From positions 248,001 to 312,000 of the forward strand of contig NZ_JACDXU010000001.1 of assembly GCF_020539485.1 (NCBI RefSeq): a DNA stretch of 64,000 nt. The letters are read 5' to 3'. Numbering within the stretch: position 1 is the first letter of the stretch; each line of letters begins with the position of its first letter. The notes beneath the pieces are model-generated. The model did not search any database, had not been told where the DNA came from, and worked only from the letters and a program-made list of their open reading frames with translations. This document shows, one piece after another, positions 36,502 through 45,422 of this stretch. Origin of the DNA: Fulverythrobacter ferritrahens (GTDB lineage: Bacteria > Pseudomonadota > Alphaproteobacteria > Sphingomonadales > Sphingomonadaceae). Position numbers and translations under genes: made by a program.

Positions 36502-36912
36502 CTAGCGCCAGAGGGCGTCGAGCGCGGGCATGAAATGTTCGCGATGCTGCAAGGGAATCCGCGCCAGCAGATCCTGCTCGAAGGCTTCTATGGTTGCCTC
36601 TATCGCGGGCACGCGCTTCTTGCCTTCTTGCGAAAGACTCAGCCCCTGCGATTTCCCGTCGATCGGCGCGCGTTCGATCAGCCCGGCATCTTCCAGTCGC
36701 TTGAGCAGGGGCACCATATTGGCCCGCTGGATGTCCAATGCGCGGCCCAGCGCGCTGGCGGTGACCTGCGGGTTCTCGCTGATCCACAGCAATACTGTGG
36801 CGTCCACGATCCTCACCCCATGTTCGGCCAGCCGCTGGGTGAGTTCCGCAGTCATGGCGCCGGATGCCCGCCTAAGGGTGTAGCCGGGATGTTTGACGAG
36901 TGGATCGTGCAT
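36502..36912 (-). CDS. ferC: MarR-family repressor of the ferulate operon
   Basis: A 136-residue winged-helix regulator: NPQVTASALGRALDIQRANMVPLLKRLEDAGLIER (split across about residues 47-64 and 65-81) is the recognition helix and wing. It is divergent from ferB with 103 bases between. In Sphingobium SYK-6 the MarR protein FerC sits in the same place and represses ferBA until a hydroxycinnamoyl-CoA binds. Orthology is inferred from position and family. Two inverted repeats in the shared promoter region are candidate operators. Confidence 0.85.
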   Translation of the reverse strand: MHDPLVKHPGYTLRRASGAMTAELTQRLAEHGVRIVDATVLLWISENPQVTASALGRALDIQRANMVPLLKRLEDAGLIERAPIDGKSQGLSLSQEGKKRVPAIEATIEAFEQDLLARIPLQHREHFMPALDALWR

Positions 36913-36926
36913 GTTCGGCCCCCGCT

Positions 36927-36969
36927 ATTGTTGTTGCGTATAACAATCCAGATCGTTATGAGCAATAAC
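36927..36969. promoter_or_regulatory. Two inverted repeats, candidate FerC operators
   Basis: TTGTT-GCGTAT-AACAA at 36931-36946 and GTTAT-GAGCA-ATAAC at 36955-36969 are perfect-arm inverted repeats in the ferC/ferB gap. AACAATCCA occurs as a direct repeat after each. Their position fits MarR-type repression in both directions. Confidence 0.6.
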
Positions 36970-37015
36970 AATCCAAGCTTCCGGTGTTCGCACCGTCCTT
37001 TGAGGAGTCTTTACC

Positions 37016-37876
37016 ATGGCCATGCCGTCGCAACCCGATCCGCGTCCCGAAGAGGAAACCGTCAAGTACGAAGTGATTGACGGTGTTGCATGGGTCTATT
37101 TCAACCGCCCCGACAAGCGCAATTGCCAGAGCCCGAAGCTCAACCGCCAGATGGGCCGCGTGCTGAACGAGCTGGAATTCCGCGATGACGTGCAGGTGCT
37201 GGTTCTTACCGGCGAAGGCAGCGCATGGTCGGCGGGCATGGACCTGCTGGAATATTTCCGCATGAACGAAGCCGGCGGCATCGGCGCGGTCCGCAAGGCC
37301 CAGCGCGAAGCCTATAGCTGGTGGGAACGCCTGCGCTGGTATGAAAAGGCCACGATCGGCATGATCAATGGCTGGTGCTTCGGCGGTGCTTACGGCCCGC
37401 TCTTCGCCTGCGATATCGCCATTGCCTCGGACGATGCGCAGTTCGGCCTTTCGGAAATCAACTGGGCGATCCTGCCCGGCGGCGGCGCCTCCAAGGTCGC
37501 GGCTGAACTGATGCCCTATCGCAAGGCGATGTATCACGCGATGATGGGCGAGAACCTGACCGGCCAGCAGGCTGCCGAGCAGGGCCTCGTGACCGAGAGC
37601 GTCCCGGCCGACAAGCTGAAGGCCCGCGTTCAGGAAATCGCGGACAATCTGAAGAAGAAGGACACCCATGCCCTTCGCGCCACCAAGTGGGCAATGCGCC
37701 GCGTCATGGAAATGACCTATGACAATGCCGAAGATTATCTGATCCGCGCTCAGGAAGCGCTGAACGATTTCGGCGGCTGGGAAACCCGCAAGGAAGCCAC
37801 CAAGCAATTCCTTGACGAGAAGACCTTCAAGCCTGGCCTTGGCGCTTTCGACAAGACCAAGGTCAGCAAGGACTGA
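37016..37876 (+). CDS. ferB: Feruloyl-CoA hydratase/lyase
   Basis: A 286-residue crotonase-fold enzyme of the p-hydroxycinnamoyl-CoA hydratase-lyase group. GEGSAWSAGMDLLEYF (about residues 64-79) is the oxyanion/CoA loop; WCFGGAYGPLFACDIAIASDDAQFGLSEINWAILPGG (split, about 119-155) includes the glutamate (SEINW) that is catalytic in this group. The tryptophans and tyrosines of SWWERLRWYEKAT are diagnostic. It hydrates feruloyl-CoA and cleaves the product to vanillin and acetyl-CoA. Start 37016 follows GAGGAG. ferA is 126 bases downstream. Confidence 0.93.
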   Translation: MAMPSQPDPRPEEETVKYEVIDGVAWVYFNRPDKRNCQSPKLNRQMGRVLNELEFRDDVQVLVLTGEGSAWSAGMDLLEYFRMNEAGGIGAVRKAQREAYSWWERLRWYEKATIGMINGWCFGGAYGPLFACDIAIASDDAQFGLSEINWAILPGGGASKVAAELMPYRKAMYHAMMGENLTGQQAAEQGLVTESVPADKLKARVQEIADNLKKKDTHALRATKWAMRRVMEMTYDNAEDYLIRAQEALNDFGGWETRKEATKQFLDEKTFKPGLGAFDKTKVSKD

Positions 37877-37914
37877 TCAGCCTGAAATAGCCGCGCGGCA
37901 CTTGTCCGCGCGGC

Positions 37915-37977
37915 GCTCCCCAATTAGGGAGCCAAACCGAAATAGGCCCCGATCCCCGCTCGTGGGGAGTCGGGGCC
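37915..37977 (+). other. Two hairpins between ferB and ferA
   Basis: GCTCCC/GGGAGC around CAATTA (37915-37932) and GGCCCCGATCCCC/GGGGAGTCGGGGCC around a short loop (37945-37977, one bulge). No T-run follows either, so read-through into ferA is expected; they may set the ferB:ferA ratio by processing or partial termination. Confidence 0.5.
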
Positions 37978-38002
37978 ATTGCCTGCATGGGAGTTTCGAG
38001 CG

Positions 38003-40126
38003 ATGAGCGGCAAGCGCTTCACCAACAAGCAGATCGACCGGCTGCTGCGCCCCAAGAGCGTTGCGGTTGTCGGTGCATCCGACCGGCACGGCGCGCTGGG
38101 CGCGACGCTGCTCAACAATCTCGTTCAGTATGAATTCGCGGGCGATATCTATCCCGTGAACCCCAAGCGGGAAGAAATTCAGGGCCTCAAGTGCTACGCC
38201 TCGGTCGACCAGCTCCCCGAGGGGATCGATTGCGCCGTGCTGGCCATTCCGCGTCCCTTCGTGCTCGATACCGTGCGCAGCCTGGCCAAGCGCGGCTGCG
38301 GCGCCGTGGTGATCTACTCGGCCGGCTTCTCCGAAGCGGGTGAGGAAGGCATGAAGGAACAGCTCGAGCTGGGCGCCATCGCCGCCGAATATGGCATGGT
38401 GATCGAAGGGCCCAACTGCCTTGGCTGCACCAATTATGTCGAGCGCGTGCCGCTGACCTTCGTGGAAACCAACATGATCAGCCCGCCCAAGGGCGCACGC
38501 GCGGTCGGCATTGCCAGCCAGTCCGGTGCTCTTGCCGCGGTTCTGGCCACGGCGCTGCACCCGCGCGGCTGCTATGTCTCCACCTCTGTCTCGACCGGCA
38601 ACGAGGCCGCCTCGGGCGTGGAAGATTATGTCGAATGGCTGATCGATGACGAGAATACCCACGTCATCACCATGTATGTGGAATCGCTGCGTCGCCCCAA
38701 GGCGTTCATCGCCGCTGCCCGCCGCGCCCGCGCTGCTGGCAAGCCGATCATCATGCTGCACCCCGGCAAGTCCAACAAGGCGCAGGAATCGGCCGCGACC
38801 CACACCGGCGCCATGGCTGGCGACTATGCGCTGATGAAGGCCAAGCTCGGCCGTGAAGGCGTGATCTTCGCCGATACGCTGGAAGAGCTGGAAGACATCA
38901 CCGAAATCGCCCTGCGCTGCCCCAGCCTGCCGGGCGCCAATATGGCGGTCCTGGGCGAATCCGGCGCACTGCGCGGCCTGGCCTTCGACATTGCCGAGGA
39001 TATCGGGCTCGACCTGATCGATCTCAATGACGACAACAGCCCGGCCCTGCGCGCCGTGTTGCCCGATTTCGTGCCGGTTTCGAACCCCACCGACATCACT
39101 GCCGTCGGTCTTTCCGAGCCGGAAATCTACACCAAGGTGCTGACCGCGCTGCTGGCTGACGACCGCGTCGGTTCGGTGGTGGCCTCGATCATCCAGTCGG
39201 ACCCGATCACCTCGAAGATCAAGTTCCCCGCGATCATCAAGGTGCTGGAAGACGGTACCTTTTCCAAGCCGCTGGTCTTTGCCGGCGTGGACGAAGGCGC
39301 GCGCGTTCCGCAGGAATATATCGACGGGCTGCGCAAGGTGGGTATCCCCTGGTTCCCGTCGACCGAGCGTGCCTATCGCGCGATTGCCCGCCTGGCCGAT
39401 CTTTCCAAGCGTGACCTTGTCGATAATTCCCAGGCCCCGCTGCCGCTGCCCGCTCTCAAGGGCGTGTCGGGCGTGGTGCCGGAATACAAGGCCAAGGAAC
39501 TGCTCGCTCCGCTGGGCATCCCGTTCCCCAACAGCAAGTTCGCCGCCACGGCTGACGATGCCGCCGCCGCTGCCGAGGAAATCGGCTTCCCGGTGGTGCT
39601 CAAGGCGCAGGCTGCCGCGCTGGGCCACAAGTCCGATGCAGGCGGCGTGATCCTGAAGCTCGACACCGCCGAAGCAGTGAAGGCCGCCTTCGACAAGATC
39701 TTCACCAATGTCGCGGCCTATGATGCCTCGATCCAGCTCGATGGCGTGCTGGTCGAAAAGATGGGCACGATGGGCCTGGAAATGATCGTGGGCGCCAAGT
39801 CCGATCCGGAATGGGGCCCGGTTGTCCTGGCCGGTTTCGGCGGCGTGACGGCGGAAATCCTGAAGGACGTGGTCCTGCTGACTACCGATCTTTCCGAAGA
39901 ACAGGTTGCTGCCAAGCTGCTCACCCTCAAGCAGGCCGCTCTGCTCAAGGGCTATCGCGGTTCGCCCGAACTGGACGTTGCGGCGCTGGCCAAGCTGATC
40001 GTCGAGATCGGCCGCGTGATGGAAGGCAATCCTTCGATTCGCGAGATCGACCTCAATCCGGTGATCGTCCACCCCAAGGGGCAGGGCGTGGTGGCGCTGG
40101 ATGCGCTGATGCTGGTCCAGCACTGA
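38003..40126 (+). CDS. ferA: Feruloyl-CoA synthetase, NDP-forming acyl-CoA ligase type
   Basis: A 707-residue protein from the ATG at 38003. Order of domains: CoA-binding Rossmann domain (VAVVGASDRHGALGATLL, about residues 14-31), two succinyl-CoA-ligase-like domains with the phosphohistidine segment ATHTGAMAGDY (about 262-272), and a C-terminal ATP-grasp domain (GFPVVLKAQAAALGHKSD, about 528-545). This is the ADP-forming acetyl-CoA synthetase architecture, not the adenylate-forming ligase used for ferulate in Pseudomonas; SYK-6 FerA has the same unusual type. It activates ferulate and related hydroxycinnamates for FerB. Confidence 0.9.
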   Translation: MSGKRFTNKQIDRLLRPKSVAVVGASDRHGALGATLLNNLVQYEFAGDIYPVNPKREEIQGLKCYASVDQLPEGIDCAVLAIPRPFVLDTVRSLAKRGCGAVVIYSAGFSEAGEEGMKEQLELGAIAAEYGMVIEGPNCLGCTNYVERVPLTFVETNMISPPKGARAVGIASQSGALAAVLATALHPRGCYVSTSVSTGNEAASGVEDYVEWLIDDENTHVITMYVESLRRPKAFIAAARRARAAGKPIIMLHPGKSNKAQESAATHTGAMAGDYALMKAKLGREGVIFADTLEELEDITEIALRCPSLPGANMAVLGESGALRGLAFDIAEDIGLDLIDLNDDNSPALRAVLPDFVPVSNPTDITAVGLSEPEIYTKVLTALLADDRVGSVVASIIQSDPITSKIKFPAIIKVLEDGTFSKPLVFAGVDEGARVPQEYIDGLRKVGIPWFPSTERAYRAIARLADLSKRDLVDNSQAPLPLPALKGVSGVVPEYKAKELLAPLGIPFPNSKFAATADDAAAAAEEIGFPVVLKAQAAALGHKSDAGGVILKLDTAEAVKAAFDKIFTNVAAYDASIQLDGVLVEKMGTMGLEMIVGAKSDPEWGPVVLAGFGGVTAEILKDVVLLTTDLSEEQVAAKLLTLKQAALLKGYRGSPELDVAALAKLIVEIGRVMEGNPSIREIDLNPVIVHPKGQGVVALDALMLVQH

Positions 40127-40206
40127 TCCTGTTTTCCGCGCCATGCCGTTTTCGGGGAACCGGAGCGGCAGAGCGCGGTTTTCGGACATTATCAATCAAT
40201 TGATCC

Positions 40207-40246
40207 GGACCGCGCGGCCTTTTATGGCTTCGCGGTCCAGATTTTT
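40207..40246 (+). terminator. Rho-independent terminator of ferBA
   Basis: GGACCGCG (40207-40214) pairs with CGCGGTCC (40231-40238), followed by AGATTTTTC. It lies 81 bases after the ferA stop and separates ferBA from the transaldolase-like gene. Confidence 0.8.
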
Positions 40247-40311
40247 CTCACGCCTGCAAAGCAAACCAGCCATTGCCGCACGCGTGCAAACAGGCCTAGA
40301 GGGGCGCCACT

Positions 40312-41514
40312 ATGACCCAGAACATTCTCGAAAAGCTCGCCGCGACCAATCCCGAAGCCGAAATCTGGTGGGATTCCTCGCCCCTGATTTACCCCAGCTG
40401 GAAGGAAGAAACCCTCGCCAAGGCGCCGGAAGGCAAGCGGGCTGAATGGGATGCACAGCTGACCCGTCTGATGGATCATGAAACCATCGAGACCACGGGC
40501 GAGATGGGCTTCCGCGGCGTCACCACCAACCCGCCGCTGTCGCTGCAGGCGATCAAGCTGGCCCCGGAACGCTGGGCGAACCACATCCGCGACATCGCCC
40601 GCGCCAATCCTGGCATGGACGTGGAAGGCGTGTATTGGACGCTCTATCTGGAAGTGGTGAAGAAGGGCGCGGAAGCGATCCTGCCGGTCTATGAAAAGTC
40701 GGGCGGCAAATATGGCATGCTCTCGGGTCAGGTCGATCCGCGCTTCGTGCGCGATGGCGACAAGATGCTGGCGCAGGGCCTGACAATTTACGAGCAGGCT
40801 CCCAATGTGATGGTGAAGCTGCCCGGTTCGAAGGAAGGCTATGAGGTTCTGGAAGAGCTGACCGCGCGCGGCATCTCCACCAACAACACCACCAGCTTCA
40901 CCGTGCCGCAGTACATGCGCTGCATGTCCGCCGTCAGCGCCGGCCTGCTGCGCGCCCGCGCCGCTGGCGTGGATCTGTCCAAATGGCGTTCGGTCATCAC
41001 CCATATGTCGGCTCGCCTCGGCGAACTTTCGGACTGGAAGACGGAAGCCAAGACCCGTGGCATCGAACTGACCCTGCCGGAAATCCGCGATGGTGAGGAA
41101 GCTGTGCTGAAGCGCGCCTATCACTTCGGCAAGTCGGAAAACCATCCGTCGAAGATGCTGCAATGCTCCATGCGCGTCGAAAAGGACGAGCGCACCGGCA
41201 AGCTGGTTAGCCGCCATATCCAGGATTATGCCGGTTCAGACATGGTCTATACCTGCCCGCCCAGCTACATCGCTGGCCTGATGAACGCCGAAGACGAACT
41301 GGAAGCCTTCGATCCCAAGGCGATCGACCGCGAGCCGAACAAGGCCAGCATCGAAAAGCTGCTGAAGCTGCCCAGCTTCCGCGCTGCCTATGAATTCGAC
41401 GGTATGACGCCTGACCAGTTCGCCCATTTCGGTTCGTTCAAGGCAACCGAAACGGAATTCGCCGCCGCCACCCGCCAGACGGTGGACTTCGTGGCGATGG
41501 TGATGGACAAGTAA
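40312..41514 (+). CDS. Transaldolase-family protein, 400 aa
   Basis: A TIM-barrel transaldolase-like protein. Landmarks: TTNPPL (residues 71-76), the SGQVDPR segment (about 138-144) and VMVKLPGSKEG with Lys169, the likely Schiff-base lysine. It is longer than the compact 220-residue and classic 320-residue transaldolases, with an extended N-terminus (IWWDSSPLIYPSW) and a roughly 100-residue C-terminal region. The pathway is unknown; no other pentose-phosphate gene is next to it. It follows the ferBA terminator and so probably has its own promoter. It might act with the dihydroxyacetone kinase/aldolase operon 21 kb away, but nothing in the sequence proves it. Confidence 0.75.
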   Translation: MTQNILEKLAATNPEAEIWWDSSPLIYPSWKEETLAKAPEGKRAEWDAQLTRLMDHETIETTGEMGFRGVTTNPPLSLQAIKLAPERWANHIRDIARANPGMDVEGVYWTLYLEVVKKGAEAILPVYEKSGGKYGMLSGQVDPRFVRDGDKMLAQGLTIYEQAPNVMVKLPGSKEGYEVLEELTARGISTNNTTSFTVPQYMRCMSAVSAGLLRARAAGVDLSKWRSVITHMSARLGELSDWKTEAKTRGIELTLPEIRDGEEAVLKRAYHFGKSENHPSKMLQCSMRVEKDERTGKLVSRHIQDYAGSDMVYTCPPSYIAGLMNAEDELEAFDPKAIDREPNKASIEKLLKLPSFRAAYEFDGMTPDQFAHFGSFKATETEFAAATRQTVDFVAMVMDK

Positions 41515-41521
41515 TCGCTCA

Positions 41522-41551
41522 GCCTCTCTCCCGCTCAGGCGGGGGAGAGGC
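41522..41551 (+). terminator. Hairpin after the transaldolase gene
   Basis: GCCTCTCTCCCGC pairs with GCGGGGGAGAGGC around a short loop (41522-41551), starting 8 bases after the stop. There is no T-run, so termination is only likely, not certain. Confidence 0.5.
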
Positions 41552-41622
41552 AGCCTTCGGGGACGGCCCCGGAGGATATTTGGCGAAGGGCAGCTCATAA
41601 TGCCCGCGCTGGGGAGAAAGCG

Positions 41623-42540
41623 ATGCATCTGAAACTGGCCGCGGGCCTTGGTTCCCTTCTGCTCGCAGGAAGTGCGATGGCACAGGTTCCTCCCGATATC
41701 GCAGCCCAGCTTCGTGAGCGTGGGCAGTCGATGGACCCGGCGGTGGGCGAGCTTTACGAACCGTTGTTTGCTGGCGAGAGCTATGCCGGCATTACTCTTA
41801 CCCGTGACATCGCCTATGGCGCCGATCCGCTGCAGAAGCTGGACCTCTATGTGCCGGAAAAGGCCAAAGGGCCGCTGCCGGTGCTGTTTTTCGTTCATGG
41901 CGGCGGTTTTGTGCGGGGGGACAAGCACGGCACTTTCTACCCCGATAACATCACGGCCTGGGCCGCGCGGCATGGCATGGTGGGTGTGGGTGTCAATTAC
42001 CGCCTCGCGCCGGATCATCCCTGGCCCGGCGGGGTGGAGGATTTGCGCGCGGCGCTCGGCTGGGTTCGCGCCAATATCGCGGAGCATGGTGGCGATCCTG
42101 ACCGCATCGTCCTGTGGGGCCATTCAGCCGGGGCGAACCATGTGGCGGACTATGTCGGCCATACGGAACTGCACGGCGATGAGGCCAAGGGGCTGAAGGG
42201 TGCGATCCTGCTGTCACCCAATTATACGGATGAGGCGCCTGCCGAGCCGCATGTCTATTATGGCGCGGATGCCTCGCTGCAGACCCTGCCTGCCGCAATC
42301 GCCCGCCTGCATCATGTTGCCACGCCCCTGTTCATCGGCTTTGCCGAGTTCGACCCGGATTCGATGCGTCACACGGCCGAACGGATGATCGCCGATCTGT
42401 GCACCCCCGCTGGCCCTTGCTCGGCTCATGTTGATCTGCCCGGCCACAATCACTTCACCGAAGGCATGGCGGTGGGAACGGCTGACGTTTCGCTCTCTGG
42501 CCCGGTGCTGGATTGGGTGAACAAGGTGACGGCCAGGTAG
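41623..42540 (+). CDS. Exported alpha/beta-hydrolase (esterase)
   Basis: A 305-residue hydrolase with a signal peptide cleaved after GSAMAQ (about residue 21). HGGGFVRGD (about residues 92-100) is the oxyanion-hole motif of hormone-sensitive-lipase-like carboxylesterases, GHSAGANH (about 166-173) holds the nucleophile Ser, and the catalytic Asp/His are probably in EFDPDS and LPGHNHF. In this location a periplasmic feruloyl or other aromatic esterase feeding the ferulate pathway is an attractive guess; the sequence shows only a general carboxylesterase. Confidence 0.82.
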   Translation: MHLKLAAGLGSLLLAGSAMAQVPPDIAAQLRERGQSMDPAVGELYEPLFAGESYAGITLTRDIAYGADPLQKLDLYVPEKAKGPLPVLFFVHGGGFVRGDKHGTFYPDNITAWAARHGMVGVGVNYRLAPDHPWPGGVEDLRAALGWVRANIAEHGGDPDRIVLWGHSAGANHVADYVGHTELHGDEAKGLKGAILLSPNYTDEAPAEPHVYYGADASLQTLPAAIARLHHVATPLFIGFAEFDPDSMRHTAERMIADLCTPAGPCSAHVDLPGHNHFTEGMAVGTADVSLSGPVLDWVNKVTAR

Positions 42541-42549
42541 CCCGGCCTC

Positions 42550-43317
42550 TCAATATTGCGAGCGTCTGACGTCGTAATCGATCCTGATCCGTACCCATTC
42601 GCCATATTTATACTTCCCGCCCAGGCGCGGCGGGCGGACTTTGAATTGCCAGGCGGCTGCCATTACCGCCCTGCCGATATTTGAATGGCTGGGGGACTCT
42701 TCCAGGAAAATACAGCTTTCCACGCGATATTCCGGCACGGTCTTGCAAGTTATCATGGCTGAGCCGGGGCCGCTCGCGGTGGAGAGATAACCAGCCAGTT
42801 CCTGATCGGTCGGCTCGCGATACCATTGGGCGGCATACATCGGCTGGCCATTGGGCGTAGTGCCGACGCGCTGGGAATCCCCCGCGCTGGCACTATTGGC
42901 GGGGCCATAGACCGGCTTGGCTTGTGCCGGGGCAGGCTGGGCCTTGGGCAGGTTCGAAATATCGAGCTGCGCCATCTGGTTCTTGGACAGGGCAATGACT
43001 GCCGGCGGGGCAGGCACAGGCGGCTGCACTACCGGTTGCTGCACGGGCTGCGGATCGGGCTGGGGCTGGTCCTGCGGCTGGGCAGAGGGCTGCACGGCAG
43101 GTTTCTGTTCGGCGGGCTTGGCCTCCGGTTCCTTGGAAGGCTCGTCTTCAGATGCCGAATCGAAGGTGGTGACCACCGTGGCCAGCGGCGCCTCTTCCTT
43201 CTTGCCCATGCTTAGCGTCAACAGCAGGCCGATGATGACCGCCTCCAGCAGCAGGGCAATGACAAGCCCAATCGCACGGCGGCCGAATTCGGCGCGGATC
43301 CGTTCGATCAATGTCAT
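42550..43317 (-). CDS. TonB-like periplasmic-spanning protein
   Basis: About 255 residues from the ATG at 43317, which begins MTLIERIRAEFGRR directly before a single transmembrane helix (GLVIALLLEAVIIGLLLTL); the in-frame extension upstream to 43599 has no sensible N-terminus. A Pro/Gln/Lys/Glu-rich linker (about residues 55-120, many PQP and QPV units) and a small C-terminal domain (CKTVPEYRVESC through VRIRIDYDV) give the layout of a TonB or energy-transducing protein. It lacks the ExbB/ExbD partners nearby. A regulatory or cell-envelope homologue of TonB is possible. Confidence 0.72.
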   Translation of the reverse strand: MTLIERIRAEFGRRAIGLVIALLLEAVIIGLLLTLSMGKKEEAPLATVVTTFDSASEDEPSKEPEAKPAEQKPAVQPSAQPQDQPQPDPQPVQQPVVQPPVPAPPAVIALSKNQMAQLDISNLPKAQPAPAQAKPVYGPANSASAGDSQRVGTTPNGQPMYAAQWYREPTDQELAGYLSTASGPGSAMITCKTVPEYRVESCIFLEESPSHSNIGRAVMAAAWQFKVRPPRLGGKYKYGEWVRIRIDYDVRRSQY

Positions 43318-43566
43318 ACTGGAAACGTAGACCGGCTGGGACAAGGAACCTCTGATGGGCTGGGCAGGGCGACGAAGGGATTCTCTGGAAGGATTCTCGG
43401 CGGCTGGATACCAGTGCGGCGAGGTAATGTCTCGTGAATGAACCACGGCTTTCATTCGGCCCGGACTGATCCGTTGCGGGTCAAATATTCCCTTTGAATT
43501 AAGGATTATTCTTTGCCCTCTATTCAAAATCTGAAATAGGGCCCATCGGGCCTTCACGGCATCGGA

Positions 43567-44199
43567 ATGCATGTGAAAACAAGCCAAAGGACGTCTCAAT
43601 CAGCTATGCGGGCCAGATGGCAAGGGATGCCGGGTCTCCGTGCTGGATGGCTTTCCCGGCTTGGAGCGATCGTGCTTCTGGGGGCCGTGTTCGGTAACTC
43701 CGTTACTGCGCTTGCCAATTCGCCGCAGCCAGGCATCGGAGCTCCGGCGCAACCCGAGGCCAAAGGCGTCGCTACCGCTACGGCGCGTATCGTCCGGGCT
43801 ATCCTGGAATATACGCGCTGGCCCAAGCCGATTGATCCTGTGGAGGTTTGCATCGTGGGGACGGCGAGCATGGGCGCGGCGATCGAGACGATCAGCCTGT
43901 CCGATGGGCGCCAGGTCGCCGTGCGTCATCTCGCGCGGGATGGTTTCGCCTCGTCCAGCGGATGCGATGCCTATTATCTGGGCGCGCTTGATGCCGGGGC
44001 CATGCGGCAATGGATTAGCCGGGCGCATGGCGGGCCGGTCGTCACTATAGCCGAGCGCGATCCCCAATGCCGCAGCGAAGCCATGTTCTGCATGGTCTAT
44101 GGCCCCAACACCGTTTCATTCCGGCTCAACGTCGATGCGGTTTCCCGTTCCGGCGTTCGGGTCGATCCGCGCGTCCTGCGCATTGCGAAGGACAGGTAG
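43567..44199 (+). CDS. yfiR: YfiR-family periplasmic repressor
   Basis: A 210-residue protein with an N-terminal signal or anchor (hydrophobic LGAIVLLGAVFGNSVTALA, about residues 32-50). The body follows the YfiR/DUF4154 pattern: ARIVRAILEYTRWPK (about 73-87), VEVCIVGTASMG, paired cysteines near CDAYYLG and near CRSEAMFCMVY that may form redox-sensitive disulfides, and NTVSFRLNVDAVSRSGVRVDPRVL broken at the middle near the C-terminus. In Pseudomonas YfiR inhibits the diguanylate cyclase YfiN in the periplasm. The next two genes complete the yfiRNB set. Several ATGs are possible starts; 43567 is the most upstream. Confidence 0.82.
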   Translation: MHVKTSQRTSQSAMRARWQGMPGLRAGWLSRLGAIVLLGAVFGNSVTALANSPQPGIGAPAQPEAKGVATATARIVRAILEYTRWPKPIDPVEVCIVGTASMGAAIETISLSDGRQVAVRHLARDGFASSSGCDAYYLGALDAGAMRQWISRAHGGPVVTIAERDPQCRSEAMFCMVYGPNTVSFRLNVDAVSRSGVRVDPRVLRIAKDR

Positions 44200-44204
44200 G
44201 CGTC

Positions 44205-45422
44205 GTGGCGGATATGCGGACACCCACCCTTCACGGTATTCTGGCGCGCGCGCATGGGCGGCTGATCCTGGCGGCCGTGCTCATCGCGGGGATCACCGTG
44301 CTGTTCTGCGGCGCGTCGATAATCCGCGACCATGCGGCCCGTAATCTGGAGCTGATCGCGCGGACATTATCCTATTCGGTGGAGCCGGCACTCGTCTTTG
44401 GCGACAAGGAAGCGATCCTGGAAGGTATCCACTCGGTCGCCGATAATGGCGCGGTAGCGCGGATCGAGGTGACCGATGCCGAAGGCCGCCTGCTGGCCAG
44501 CTGGTCGGGCGAGGATGATAATCCGCTTGCCTGGATCGAACGGCTGGGCAGCAAGATTTTATGGTCCCAACCGTTCCGCCTTCCTATCGAGCGTGGGGGC
44601 GAGAAGATCGGGGAAGTGCGCGTTACGGGCAGCGCGGCGGGGATCGAACGTTTCATCCTGCAAGGCGTGCTCATCGTATTTTGCTGCATGGGCATTGCCG
44701 CGGTCGCCACGCGCATACTGGCCCGCAAATTGCACAGCGGCGTGATCGCCCCGCTGAACCATGTGGCGGACGTGGCCCATTCGGTGCGCACGGAACGGGC
44801 ATTTCACCGCCGCGTGCCGGCCGCCGGCCTGGTGGAAATCGATAATTTCGTTGAGGATTTCAACGGCCTGCTGGCGGAAATCCAGAGCTGGTATGACGGA
44901 CTGACCGAAGAGAACGAGGAACTTGCCCGCCTGGCCCGGCACGATGCACTGACCGGCCTTGGCAATCGGGTTCTGTTCGAGCGACATCTCGATGCGGCAG
45001 TGGAAGGGGTCCGGCAGAAGGGATGGCGTTTCGCCCTGCTCTATCTCGACGGGAACGATTTCAAGCGCATCAACGACTGTCATGGGCACGAGGCGGGCGA
45101 CAAGGTGTTGCAGGCCATTGCCGAGCGTCTGCGCCAGTCCGTGCGCCAGGCAGATCACGTATTCCGCCTGGGAGGTGACGAATTCGCGATCATTCTGGGC
45201 GCGCCGATCGAAAATAGCGAAGTCGATGCGATCGTGGCGCGGATCGATCAGGCGATGGACGATGCCGTCGATCTGGGCAGGGGAGGCTTTGCCGCTTTGT
45301 CCGTCAGCGTGGGGTACGTCATCTGCCCCGATCACGGCGAAGCACCGGCCGAGCTTGTCCGCAAGGCGGACGAAGCAATGTACCGAGACAAGATCAGGAG
45401 AAACAGCAATGGCTTTATCTGA
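44205..45422 (+). CDS. yfiN: Membrane diguanylate cyclase YfiN
   Basis: About 405 residues. The GTG at 44205 lies 4 bases after GGTAGG; the ATG at 44214 is an alternative. Two transmembrane helices (about residues 17-38 and 155-177) flank a periplasmic CHASE8-type domain, then a HAMP linker and a GGDEF domain. The active-site sequence GGDEF is intact (about residue 325) and DALTGLGNR and YLDGNDFKRIND mark the substrate-binding helices, so it should make c-di-GMP. It is controlled by YfiR (inhibitor) and YfiB (sequesters YfiR) encoded either side. High c-di-GMP would favour attachment and biofilm. Confidence 0.9.
   Translation: MADMRTPTLHGILARAHGRLILAAVLIAGITVLFCGASIIRDHAARNLELIARTLSYSVEPALVFGDKEAILEGIHSVADNGAVARIEVTDAEGRLLASWSGEDDNPLAWIERLGSKILWSQPFRLPIERGGEKIGEVRVTGSAAGIERFILQGVLIVFCCMGIAAVATRILARKLHSGVIAPLNHVADVAHSVRTERAFHRRVPAAGLVEIDNFVEDFNGLLAEIQSWYDGLTEENEELARLARHDALTGLGNRVLFERHLDAAVEGVRQKGWRFALLYLDGNDFKRINDCHGHEAGDKVLQAIAERLRQSVRQADHVFRLGGDEFAIILGAPIENSEVDAIVARIDQAMDDAVDLGRGGFAALSVSVGYVICPDHGEAPAELVRKADEAMYRDKIRRNSNGFI

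Noticed and set aside
37877-38002. Terminator separating ferB from ferA
   Set aside because: Two hairpins are present but neither has a T-run, and ferA lacks an obvious promoter, so they are listed as hairpins only.
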